This document shows positions 11,225 to 21,229 of a stretch of 64,000 nt of DNA, in pieces. The DNA is from Coptis chinensis (taxonomy: Eukaryota > Streptophyta > Magnoliopsida > Ranunculales > Ranunculaceae). How positions within the stretch are numbered: the stretch's first letter is position 1; every line of letters begins with the position of its first letter. A program made the translations under genes and the position numbers. The stretch covers positions 91,227,501 through 91,291,500 of the forward strand of contig CM027381.1 of the NCBI GenBank assembly GCA_015680905.1. The letters are read 5' to 3'. The notes under the pieces were generated by a model. It did not search any database. It was not told the DNA's origin and saw nothing but the letters and a program-made list of their open reading frames with translations.

Positions 11225-12015
11225 TACACTCAAACGATTTGGCCAAGTCGTTTGAGTGTAAACAGAAACGACTTGTCCAAGTCGTTTGAGTGTTAGTTTG
11301 AGTTTGAGTTACACTCAAACTACATGGCCAAGTCGTTTGAGTGTATACTCAAACGATATGGAAGTCGAAGTCGTTTGAGTGTTACTCACACTAACACTCA
11401 AACTGGCGGCCATGTCGTTTGAGTGTGCACTCAAAACATGACCAACGTTTGAGTGACCATGGCGTCGTGGTTTGAGTGTTACTACTCTAACACTCAAACT
11501 ACGCGGCCATGTCGTTTGAGTGTACACTCAAACTACGCGGTCATGTAGTTTGAGTGTACAATCAAACTACGCGGCCATGTCGTTTGAGTGTATACTCAAA
11601 CTACATGGACACGTCGTTTGAGTGTTACTCACACTAACACTCAAACTACGCGGCCATGTCGTTTGAGTGTACACTCAAACTACACGGCTATGTCGTTTGA
11701 GTGTATACTCAAACTACATGACCGCGTAGTTTGATTGTACACTCAAACGACATGGCCGCGTAGTTTGAGTGTTAGTGTGAGTAACACTCAAACGACGAGT
11801 TCATGTAGTTTGAGTGTACGCTCAAACGACATGGCCGCTTAGTTTGAGTGTACACTCAAACGACATGGCCGCGTAGTTTGTGTGTTAGTGTGAGTAACAC
11901 TCAAACGACTTGTCCATGTAGTTTTTGAGTATACACTCAAACGACTTGGATATGTAATTTGAGTATACACTCAAACGACTTGGTCGCGTGTTTGAGTGGA
12001 CACTCAAACGGCGTG
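11225..12015. repeat. Palindromic hairpin-unit array 1
   Basis: About twenty units of the type ACTCAAACGACATGGCCGCG followed by TAGTTTGAGTGT, each able to fold on itself (ACTCAAACGAC / GTCGTTTGAGT). Orientation flips near 11704: GAGTGTTACTCACACTAACA at about 11619 is mirrored by its complement at about 11790, so the array is also a large imperfect palindrome. Stem variants CGAC...GTCG and CTAC...GTAG both occur. Open frames through it are products of the repeat. Confidence 0.9.
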
Positions 12016-12179
12016 AACACGACTCAAAGCGATTCCAAACGACTCAAAGCGATTTCAATTGAATTAGAAAAATTGAAATCCGATTTAAAAAATTGGGTTA
12101 GAAACAACACAATTACATCAATAAAATTACATGCACTCTTTATCTGTTATGACATAGTATCTTTATAACCAAGTTAAAA

Positions 12180-12835
12180 CATGTAATCAAACATGCTAAA
12201 ATCTAAAATAATAATTTGTTTCATATCTAAACTTATTATTATTATTATTTTTTCAATTGTGAATCATAAACTAGTTTGGGGTTTGGGGTTTGGAGTTCAG
12301 GGTTTAGAAATTTCGTACTAACATATTTCACTTAATCATTTGAAATAATAATTTGTTTTATATCTAAACTTGTTATTTTTAATTTTATTTTTAAAATTGT
12401 GAATCATAAACTAGGTTGGGGTTTAGGGTTTAGGGTTTAGAGTTGTTTACAAATTTTGTACTAACATATTTTACTTAATTATTCAAAATAATAATTTGTT
12501 TTATTTATAAACTTATTATTTATTATTTTCTTTTTCAAATTTTGAATCATAAACTAGTTTGGGGGTTTGGGGTTTGGGTTTAGGGTTTAGGGTTTACAAA
12601 TTTCGTACCGACATAAAAAAAAATTTAATTTCAAACATATTTCACTAAATTATCTAAATCTAAAATAATATTTTGTTTTATATCTAAACTTGTTATTTTC
12701 CATTTTTTTTATTCAATTGTAAATAATAAACTAGTTTGGGGGGTTTACAAATATATTTCACTCAATTATTCGAAATATATCAAAATTTCAAATATATATA
12801 GAATACTCATTCACTCAGTTTAGAGTTTAGGGTTT
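12180..12835. repeat. Degenerate repeats with telomere-like GGTTTAGGG blocks
   Basis: Units of about 140-180 bp recur. Each carries AAACTAGTTTGGGG followed by runs of GGTTTGGGG or GGTTTAGGG, then TTTCGTACTAACATATTTCA. The G-rich blocks start near 12277, 12416, 12558 and 12736. The short telomere-like runs sit between spaced AT-rich segments, so this is an interstitial repeat rather than a telomere. Confidence 0.8.
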
Positions 12836-12843
12836 ACATAGAA

Positions 12844-12897
12844 TACTCAAGTTTCTCTACATACTCAAGTTTCTCCACATACTCAAGTTTCTCTAAA
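12844..12897. repeat. 18-bp x 3 repeat before the transposase exon
   Basis: TACTCAAGTTTCTC(T/C)ACA is repeated three times directly before the first Met codon of the transposase gene, probably within its leader. Confidence 0.8.
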
Positions 12898-13490
12898 TGA
12901 AACATGAAGATGAAGAAGAAGTATTTGAGGTAATGTTTGAGGTACAACAACAAATTAGAGAAGAACAACAAATTAGAGAAGGAGAAAATAGAAGATATGT
13001 TGAAAGTGAAGAAGTGAAACAAAATGTTGAAGGTCAAGGTGAAGAATTTGAAGATGCGACAAGTCGAGCAAATGAAATTCCGAGAAATCGTCGACGACAA
13101 AGTGCAAACCTAAATAATGAGGTAACACTTGATTAAAATGAATACAAAACACTTGATTGATTGAATGAATGAATGAATGGATGCAAAATGAATGAATGCA
13201 AAACCCGAGCCCAAACGACATGGCTGGGTCGTTTGGGAACACTATCAAACGACATGGGCATGTAGTTTGAGAACACTACAGAACGACATGGCGGTGTAGT
13301 TTGAGAACACTATAGAACGACATGGCCGGGTCGTTTTATTACACTATAGGACTACATGGCTGGGTCGTTTGGTAAAACTATAGAACGACTTCTCCAGGTC
13401 GTTTGGGGACACTGTAGAACTACATGGCTGGGTCGTTTGAACTCTCGATGAAACTACATGGCTGGGTCGTTTGGACTAAATTTAATTAAA

Positions 13491-13527
<37 letters not shown>

Positions 13528-15884
13528 TGACTTTGAAACTAAATACAAATTGTTTGAGACTCTTGTTTTATTCTTCTATATGTAGAATTCTTTGCCGCTA
13601 TCCGGGAACCGATTCTCTGCAAACTCGAATGATGTGGATTGTCAACCGATTTTAAGTGATACAACATAAATTTTTACTACGGAAGAGGTATGATTGAGTA
13701 GGCATTGATTTCATTTTTTTTTAAAATTTTCTAAATATAATTTTATTAGTAGTGTATTAATAATAGTTGTTGTTTTTTATGTGTTTAGGTTTTTCATACA
13801 CGTAGCGAGGCAATCGATTGGGCAACCGCTAGAGGAAGACAAGTTAATGTTGTTGTGGTCATTGAAAAGTCGGAGTGTGCCAAAGGAAACTGAGTAGCAA
13901 GATTGAATTTGGCTTGCGAGTGCTTCGGGTGTGTATTGGTCACACAAGAAGAAGGCGAAGAGAGGGCTAATAAGAGAAGGTCGGGAACCAAGAAATCGGG
14001 ATGTCCATTTAAGTTAAAAGGTGTTTTCAAACGGCAATTGTCGATAGTTGGAAAATTATGGATTCTTAATGGTGTTCACAACCATCCATTGGCGAAGACC
14101 CTTGAAGGACATGCATTTGCTACTTTCGACTAACCGTTCGAGTTCGAGTATTTGTCGAGATGAGTAAGTGTGGAATAAAACCTAAACAAATATTGGATTC
14201 CATCAAGAATAGGCATCATGATAACATCTCTAGTATATCCCAAGTCTCTACTTGCAAGGCGAAGGTGAGGAAATGGATATGAGCGGTCTCACACAATTCG
14301 CGAGATTGCGTGAGTTGTTAGCAAAAGAACATTATTTTGAGGAGTTGAGGCGGGATGAGAATACCGAGGAGATAGCGGGATTGTTATGGGCCCATCCGAG
14401 GAAGGTGTTAAGTTGGCTCGGACTTTTCCAACAGTTTTTTTTCATGTTAGGCGCTACCTACAAAACTAACGGTATCGGTGGCTTTTCGTGCAGTTTGTTG
14501 GGGTGACTTCAAGCGTGGAAATCTTTCACCGTGTGTCAGTCTTTGCCGATCCGAAACAACGATCGACTATGAGTGGGCCCTGCATCATTTTAGTGGCTTG
14601 TTTGGTGACATAAGCCCATCCGTGATCGTGTATCCGCGGGGACTTAGCCACGATGAGTGCGGCGCCGCCGAGTTTTCCCTAACGCACACAAGCATCTATG
14701 TAGATGGCATATCGCTTACGTCGTCCTTTCAAAATGTTACGATATTTTTCCAACTACTGAGAACTTGTAGAAGGCCGGTTCTCGTGGAACACCGTAGTCA
14801 AATCGAAAACGAGTTTATTTTCGGCGTAGATGGGATGCTTTGGAAAAATATTACGGGGTTGAGTACTCAATTTTGTTTGTTATTTGCGAGAGACTTGGTT
14901 TCCTCGCGGGGGGATCGATTCGTATGTTGTTGGGACCAACACATTCACTTTGGGGAGTACAACGACCAATAGAGTTGAAGGGTCTCATGCTTTCGGTGAA
15001 GCGTGTACTAGGAAATGCAAACTGTCATGATTTTTGAGTATGTTTAGCTTAATCCACCCGATTCTAGAGATCCGGATGTCGAGATTAGAGCTACGCCCGA
15101 GAAGTATGATTGTAACTTCGGCACCACCACCACGGATTCCTTTGTTTCGTGAACTTCGAGAGGCCTTGTCTCACGCAAGTGTTTAGACTTGTTTTTTGAA
15201 GAAATAGATACCAGCGTAAAGCGTGTTAAAGATGGAGAGATAAGGTGTTGGTGCTATTTGGCATACGAGCCATGGACTGCCATGTGCTCATGAATTAATT
15301 GAGTTTGAAGAGCAAGAGCGGTCCATCCCTTTGACTGCTATCGACCCCTTTTGGAAAATATTGTCTACTTCTCCCAATGTGTCAGTGGGTGTTGGTCCCG
15401 ATGTTGCACCTTCGATGGACTTGTTCATGAATAGGTTTGCAATGGTTTCTGAAGAAGAGCAGAGGGTTATGATTAGGAAGCTTATGGAGATTGCCATACC
15501 AGAAAGTACATGGCTAGTACCGCCTTGTGAGGAAGCAAAAACCAAAGGTCGGCCGAAAGGTAGCTGCAGTAGAAAGCTTCAAATTGGAGATGATAACTCT
15601 TCAAAGCGAGATCCATCTCATTTTGAACATTCTCAACGTGACCATGAAGAGTGGGTCGTCACAACCAAACACTTCCCCCCAAAACACCCACACTACACCA
15701 AGAAAGAAGTCTTCTCCAAAACTACCAACCCAAAACATCCACACCACACCAACAAATAAGCCTTCTCCAAAAACACCAAAACAACCACACCAAGAAATAA
15801 ACCTTCTCCCAAAACACCAAAAAACAACCACACCACGAAATAAGCCTTCTCCAAAAAACAATCCACACCTTTAAATGTGAGAGA
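12897..15884 (+). pseudogene. FAR1/MURA-type MULE transposase, degenerate
   Basis: Exon 1 (12897-13121) encodes a Glu-rich, probably coiled-coil N-terminus and ends at a GT donor. A likely exon 2 spans about 13587-13688, with ...FTTEE. Exon 3 from about 13789 gives VFHTRSEAIDWATARG, LACECFG, GTKKSGCPFKLKG and NGVHNHPLAKTLEGHAFA, the Cys/His WRKY-GCM1 zinc domain of FAR1-type transposases. The catalytic-core region follows in shifted frames: EIAGLLWAHP, ATYKTN, VGVTS, DYEWALHHFSGLFGD, RGLSHDECG. The C-terminus has PLTAIDPFWKILSTSP, TKGRPKGS and KRDPSHFE. Damage includes in-frame TGA at 13891-13893, TAA after EGHAFATFD, and several frameshifts. Repeat array 2 and a ~32-bp poly-T tract lie in the first intron. 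Transposition function must be lost. Confidence 0.85.
13205..13475. repeat. Hairpin-unit array 2, in a transposase intron
   Basis: Direct repeats of about 40-45 bp: AACGACATGGCTGGGTCGTTT followed by GRNAACACTATAG-like linkers, roughly seven units. The AACGAC/GTCGTT pair keeps the stem seen in array 1, but the outer ACTCA arms are lost. Confidence 0.85.
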
Positions 15885-16492
15885 TGGCTTAGACTTTGGA
15901 AAGACGAGGGGTCTAAGGATTACGGGTTGGATATTCTGAAGAAATGCATAAATACATTGTTAGAGTCCATGACCACGTTGGCGATGGCGACTACGGTTTA
16001 TAGAGCTTTCTGCATTGCATTAGGAAGAAGTCAAGAAGAATGGCCACGGATGAGAAGGGAGTTATGCGAAGAGCTTATCGACAACCTCCCCTTTATTGTA
16101 CTTTGTACAATCAAAGTGAGGTTTTATATTCGATGAAGGAAATCCTACATGAAGAAGGTTCGCACCCTTAAATAAGTGGATGAGCATGCCTTTTCTTTGG
16201 ATACTTATTTGCTTCAAGATTTAATGTTGTCCTTATGCATTTAGGAGCTCGTCGGTGCTTCCTTCTCATGCCGTGAGAACCCAAGCAAATCTGAGAGAGT
16301 GACCCAAGTGTTGGGTAAGCACATGTTGGTGGAAATCATTTTGTTAATGTTGAACTTGTTGAAGATTGTCCGGTTCCTCCAGTAATGCGCCAATGGCTTA
16401 GAGCTCGATATGATATTGCTGAAAGTTGGAATTTGGCCTTGACAGTAAGGCAATTGCAATTTATGGCATTGAACATTCCCAATTTAATATGA
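15885..16492 (+). pseudogene. OTU-like cysteine protease domain at the transposase C-terminus, degenerate
   Basis: After the Pro/Lys/Thr-rich tail of the transposase, the translation shows GDGDYG (15980-15997), then in the next frame YRAFCIALGRSQEEWPRMRR, then WMSMPFLW, and near the end ENHFVNVELVED, CPVPPVMRQW and ALTVRQLQF with a stop at 16490. This order (GDGNCG ... W..R..L ... NHFV) is that of OTU domains fused to plant MULE transposases; OTU enzymes cleave ubiquitin links. The catalytic Cys position is Tyr (TAC at 15992-15994), while the His of NHFV remains. There is at least one frameshift just after GDGDYG and a stop further on, so this is a relic. Confidence 0.72.
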
Positions 16493-16554
16493 AAAAAGGA
16501 GCTCATTGAAGACCCAACAGTACATGTTATCGACTAAGTTGTTTGTATGTTATC

Positions 16555-17010
16555 GATATGATATTTTGATGTAATTTGGAACAAGTGTAATTTGATTTGA
16601 TTTTTATGTTATCAATGTTAGGGCTTTTATTTGATTTGATTTGGAAATCGAGTAATCGACTAAGTTGATTCGGATGGCAATCGAGTGATTTTGAAATCGA
16701 GCAATCGACTAAGTGATATATTGATGTAATTTGATATTTTGATGTAATTTAGAACAAATGTAATTTGATTTGATTTTTTTGTTATTTGGAAATAATGTTA
16801 GGGCTTTTATTTGATTTGATTTGGAAATTGAGTGATCGATTAAGTTGATTCGGACGGCAATCGAGTGATTTGGAAATAGAGCGATCGACTAAGTTGATTC
16901 GGACGTCAATCGAGTGATTTTGAAATCGAATGATCGACTAAGTTGATTCGGATAGCAATCGAGTGATCGACTAGTTGATTCGGACCGCAATCGAGTGATT
17001 TGAAATAATG
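16555..17010. repeat. ATCGAGTGATCGACTAAG-type tandem repeats
   Basis: Two long units share TGTAATTTGATTTGATTTTT and GTTAGGGCTTTTATTTGATT. They are followed by short repeats of GACTAAGTTGATTCGGA and GGCAATCGAGTGATTTGGAA. They form the spacer after the OTU stop codon. Confidence 0.85.
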
Positions 17011-17027
17011 TTCGTATGTTGTCAATA

Positions 17028-17295
17028 ATGACCGAAACTACACGGTCAAGTCGTTTGGCTTTAATACGAAACGACCCAGCCAGATCGTTTGGCCTTTAGA
17101 CGAAACGATGTGGTCATGTCGTTTGGCCTTTAGACCAAATGATGTGTCCATGTCGTTTGGCCTTTAGACCAAACGATGTGGGTGGGTCGTTTGAGATTAA
17201 AAGAGAACGATCTGCCGTGGTCGTTTGGTATAAAGGAAAAACGATCTGCTGAGGTCGTTTGGCTTTTATGCCAAACGATGCGGCTGGGTCGTTTG
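17028..17295. repeat. Hairpin-unit array 3, between the convergent genes
   Basis: Six to seven units resemble AAACGATGTGGTCATGTCGTTT joined by GGCCTTTAGACC linkers. Several linkers are themselves palindromic (GGCCTTTAGACCAAA). The array shares the AAACGA...TCGTTT stem with arrays 1 and 2. Confidence 0.85.
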
Positions 17296-17329
17296 GAAAA
17301 ACAAATTTTCAAAATTCGTTTTGTTTTTA

Positions 17330-17690
17330 CAACACTTTCATATTCATCAAATTCCACTTTTCCATTCAAACATCAAATATCAAACACTCTCATTCATCAA
17401 ATTCCACTTTTCCATTCAAACATCAGATATCAAACACTTTCATTCATCAAATTCATCCATACATAAAATTCCATTCAAACATTAAACCTAAACCAAAAAC
17501 AAATTACATTCAAACATTAAACCCTAAACCTTAAACATTAAATTCCATTCAAACATTCATGCAAACATCATATCCATCAATTCATTCGAAGTTAACAAAA
17601 TTACAAACTCTAAACTGAAACAAATTACATCCATCAAACTAAATTACAAAGTTACAAACCCTAAACTGAAACAAATCAACTATAAGCCCA
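17330..17690. repeat. TTCCATTCAAACAT repeats
   Basis: CATCAAATTCCACTTTTCCA and TTCAAACATCA units recur, giving way to ACAAATTACATTCAAACATT and AAACCCTAAAC motifs. This probably corresponds to the 3' untranslated or spacer region of the PMD gene on the minus strand. Confidence 0.7.
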
Positions 17691-20384
17691 CCAATGTACT
17701 TGCACCTAGTCAAGTTATGCGCTGTTCGAAGGAGGACCTTGCTTCCTCACGGCATATCATTCCCACCAATTGCAGACTTCTCTCTAGCAAGCGACTGGTT
17801 TCATCGATGGCGTGGACGTCATTGAAAAAAGAAAAATCAAGATAAGTTACCAATCGAATGCAAAAATCCGCAGTTAGAAAACTTAATTAAAAATCACAAT
17901 ACTTACAATCGGTGAGCGGTTAGGCGGTGTCTCTAGGGAGGGATGAATAGGAAGAAGCTCGGGATTCACCAAAACTACATGAGAATTCCTCGCATACCAA
18001 GTCATGTAGTTTTGATGACACTCCCATGGATAAGGCGAAATAGGTCCTCGGTTGCGAGAGTTGGATCGCGTGATTACGCCATGATTCGAAGTAAAAGTGG
18101 CCCAATATTGGTCCGGCTCACCTCATACCGCGTGGCGTCGAAAACGACCGGTTTCATCGATGGCGCCGCTTACGAAAAAGAAAAATCAAGATAAGTTACC
18201 AATTGAATGCAAAAATCCGCGTTAGAGAAAACTCAATTAAAAATCACAATACTTACAATCGATGAGCGGTTAGGTGGTGTCTCAGGGGAGGGATGAATAG
18301 GAAGAAGCTCGGGGTTCACCAAAACTACATGAGAATTCCTCGCATACCAAGTCATGTAGTTTTGATGACACTCCCATGGATAAGGCGAAATAGGTCCTCG
18401 GTTGCAGAGTTGGATCGCGTGATTCTGCCACGACTCGATAAAAGTGGCCCAATATTGGTCGGCTCACCTCATACCCGTCCCCGCCACGGTTCTTGTTCTC
18501 AATTTGGCATTGGAGGATCTTTAGGTACAAGTTGCACGTGACCCAACCGACGCGACTAATGCGGCAGCAGTAAAGCTCGACAATGTTGAAAAAAACATAG
18601 CAATCCCTCAAAAATGCAATGTCATCGATCGGGTTTGTATCTACGATATTTTTGTAGGGATGCCAAACAACTGAAACAAAATCAAATGTGTCATTAACAA
18701 CTCTAATGATCAATTACTAAAAATAAATATAAACAAAATTAAATACCAAATTGTCATTGAATTTAATACTTACATTGAACTCATTCAAATCATCAATTAT
18801 CGCATTTCGATAAAACTGCAATGCATCGTTATTGTGTCGTAATAGTGTGGAGCGATTTGGGATGTGTCTATGAGCACGCCTTGTGGTGAGGCGAGATATA
18901 GTTGAAGTTTGGGGACTGTCATGAATACCGGAAAATACTCATAGATCCATGCCTAGATATACACAAATAGTTAACATATTGATAGAGTAATAAAATTAAC
19001 ATTAAAAAAATAAACTCTAAAATACTCAAGTTTTACGTAGAAGAGTCATATAGCTGTAACCCCTTTCACCTTCGCACATGTGGCGGCCCGAGACCTCTAT
19101 ATAAAAGCGCCAAAATTGCTGCACCCCATGCATACTCTTCTATCTCTTTGAATTTCAACAACGGCCTCGGATAACATATAGGCACTCCGGTCCCGGACTT
19201 GTCGATAAAAGCGGCACATCCAAAGAAAAGCGAATAAAAGCTCTAACGGTCCGTTGAACATCCCGGAAACTTCGAGGCCTTATCTACCACATTCCAAAGC
19301 GGCGTCACATATAGGGCTATCATGAACCTTGTTAGCAAAATGCTTCGGATGAATTCTAGCCTTACTTTTGAAGTGAACTTGCTAGCTTCCATCTCCGCCC
19401 TAATCAAATCGATAGGGAGCCCCAGACCAAGATGTAAGAGATTTATCGATTCTTGTAAGTTGAAGCTTTGTCCCCTTGCACCGCTCTTCCTCTAGCTGTG
19501 ACTCCACAGATTTGGACAACATCGTCCAAAGTCACAGTCATCTCCCCAACTGGCATATGGAAGGTGTTGGTCTCCGGATGCCATCTCTCCACAAACGCAG
19601 AGAGATCAATGGTGGATCCATATGCTCGTGATAACCTTCCACGAGATCAAAACAAATGATCCTTCTTCTCAACCGCGGCAAATCTCGAAGACCTTTCACA
19701 TTCATTTTGAAATTCCATTGGGATAACTTCGCTAAGTGTGAAACACACTTCAGCGCTCAGCGATCCTCACGAAACAACCGAAGCACGCATTAGATATATA
19801 TGAAGCGAAACAAAAGATTTTGTAAAAGAAAATCAAAGTACACAAGAAAAACAAAATATTACCCTTCTCTCCAAAAACATCGAAGCGACATGCACGCGTG
19901 ATAGTCATACAACAACTCGACTCATACGGGCCTCCCCATACACACCTCTTTGAAACTCCAAATCATCATTGGATTTTCTTACGAAATCCAATACCGGAGG
20001 TGCTTCTTCCACTGGTGGTACGTCTTCTACCACATATTCTTCAACATCATCATCCTGCTCATCCTCCTCCTCACTCTCCTCCTCACTCTCCTCACTCTCC
20101 TCTTCTACTATATTCTTCCCTTTGTCTAAACCTACATCTAAACCTACATTAGTATCACTATCTACACTATCTACACTATCTTCACTAAACGAATCAACCT
20201 CAGGACCCTCAGGAACCTCTTTTTCCAAATGGTCCCCTCTACGCGCTGATGCCATTAAGCCGTCTGCCCTATGTCTTTTTCTTCCAACTGCATCACCGCT
20301 AGAGGAACCGCCACCAAACAATTTCTTAACACCCTTGAATGTAGTTTTCGCTACATTCTTCACATTCTTTGATCGAGGACCCAT
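17690..20384 (-). pseudogene. Plant mobile domain (PMD, MAIN-like) gene, degenerate
   Basis: On the minus strand a Met at 20384 starts MGPRSKNVKNVAKTTFKGVK, followed by a long acidic Ser/Glu/Asp segment and PVLDFVRKSNDDLEFQRG; this frame is open to 19905. The PMD signature follows in separate frames: SAFVERWHPETNTFHMPVGE and MTVTLDDVVQICGVTARG (about 19630-19480), PLLKFKEIEEYAWGAAILAL (about 19160-19080), then VVWHPYKN and WYARNSHVVLVNPELLPIHP (about 18680-18280). PMD proteins (MAIN, MAIL1) act in transposon silencing in Arabidopsis, and many PMD genes are carried by plant MULEs and Ty3 elements. Frame changes and stops show it is broken. The C-terminal part is duplicated (17790-18115 and 18142-18470). 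Confidence 0.78.
17790..18470. repeat. 350-bp tandem duplication of the PMD 3' part
   Basis: Two copies offset by 350 bp share GGTTTCATCGATGGCG, AATCAAGATAAGTTACCAAT, GAGCGGTTAGG and AGTCATGTAGTTTTGATGAC. They include coding sequence for WYARNSHVVLVNP, so the gene's C-terminal exon and its preceding intron were duplicated. Confidence 0.88.
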
Positions 20385-20400
20385 CGCTACAAAGAAAAAT

Positions 20401-21229
20401 AAAATAAGTATTAGTAAACCATATTTAAATAAACAATGTACAAAGAAAACCACTAGAAGAAAGAGATCATCCCAGTCGTAAAACTAATATACTTATAAGC
20501 TTGCTATGATAACTCCAAGTATATATGAAGAAATAGAATGAAGTTACACTATCCAAATTCTATCGATTTTTTGGGCAAAGTTTCCTTTGTTTAGTCAACA
20601 TTTAGTATACTTAAACTGTCATAACACGGAAATCAATAATGACATCCTTCCAACAACCATATGTACATATAACACCCTATAAAATATTCAACCCACAATA
20701 CAATTCTGTCCCTCGTCAAGCATAGGGGAAACCACCCAAAAACCACCTTGATTGTACATTCAGTAAATTTGATAGCCAAAGAAAAAACTTCTCACCTATA
20801 ATGCTTTACAGCGGTTTTGTTCCCCCGTATCCGGACCTAAAGCAAGTACTCGTAAAAGCTGCATGTAATCAAGGTCATTACTCATTAGTCAAGACTCAAG
20901 AACATAAGCAATATAAAAGGTGAGTAATGAATGTCTGAGACACTAATCATAAAATGGTAAAAGTATCTTCTCTTATAACATCAAGCCCTAAAGGAAAATA
21001 CTAGGTATGAAAGATGAGCACTATGAAAGTTTAGCAACAAGATGTAAAGCAACTCATTTTTCAATTTTCAAGCGGGGCTCTAAATCACATGTTTGGGGGT
21101 ATCACCATGCTACCCCCCTCTAAGGGGTAGCATCGCTAGTATTTCTCTAAAAGCGTATTATTACTAAAATGGAGAACTTTATAGAATGTAAAATAATCTC
21201 TAACAAAAGTAGCTTCAAGTCTTGACTTT
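20401..21229. other. Intergenic DNA, possible isolated exon
   Basis: No gene is supported. On the minus strand at about 20815-20880 a short stretch reads DYMQLLRVLALGPDTGEQNR before a GT, which looks exon-like but is not identified. A small perfect hairpin is listed separately. Confidence 0.4.
21107..21133. repeat. Perfect 10-bp-stem hairpin
   Basis: ATGCTACCCC (21107-21116) and GGGGTAGCAT (21124-21133) enclose a 7-base loop. Short of flanking evidence it may be a MITE end or a chance palindrome. Confidence 0.7.

Larger units (their letters stand above)
11225..20400. mobile_element. Large Mutator-like element with transposase-OTU and PMD genes
   Basis: The stretch joins a palindromic array (11225-12015), telomere-like repeats (12180-12835), a FAR1/MURA-type transposase with C-terminal OTU domain on the plus strand (12897-16492), more arrays and repeats (13205-13475, 16555-17690), and a plant-mobile-domain gene on the minus strand (17690-20384). 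The two genes converge. Arrays with the same core (AACGACATGG...TCGTTT) occur at three places, tying the parts into one element. MULEs carrying extra genes, and PMD genes linked to transposons, are known in plants. Terminal inverted repeats and target duplications were not identified, so the limits given are those of the recognisable contents. Confidence 0.65.

Noticed and set aside
11225-12015. CRISPR-like array
   Set aside because: Regularly spaced repeats suggested it, but units are palindromic, variable and flip orientation, spacers are not unique, no cas genes exist, and the context is a plant genome.
11315-12168. Open frames inside and just after the hairpin array as genes
   Set aside because: They translate the repeat unit itself, with no family match and no start or splice context.
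12275-12600. A telomere or chromosome end
   Set aside because: The GGTTTAGGG runs are short, degenerate and separated by AT-rich spacers within a transposon.
12834-13248. Minus-strand Phe/His-rich frames opposite the transposase first exon
   Set aside because: Low-complexity complement of the Glu/Gln-rich plus-strand exon and repeats.
19898-20481. Plus-strand frames opposite the PMD N-terminus
   Set aside because: Ser/Pro/His-rich translations are the shadow of the acidic Glu/Ser/Asp coding sequence on the minus strand.
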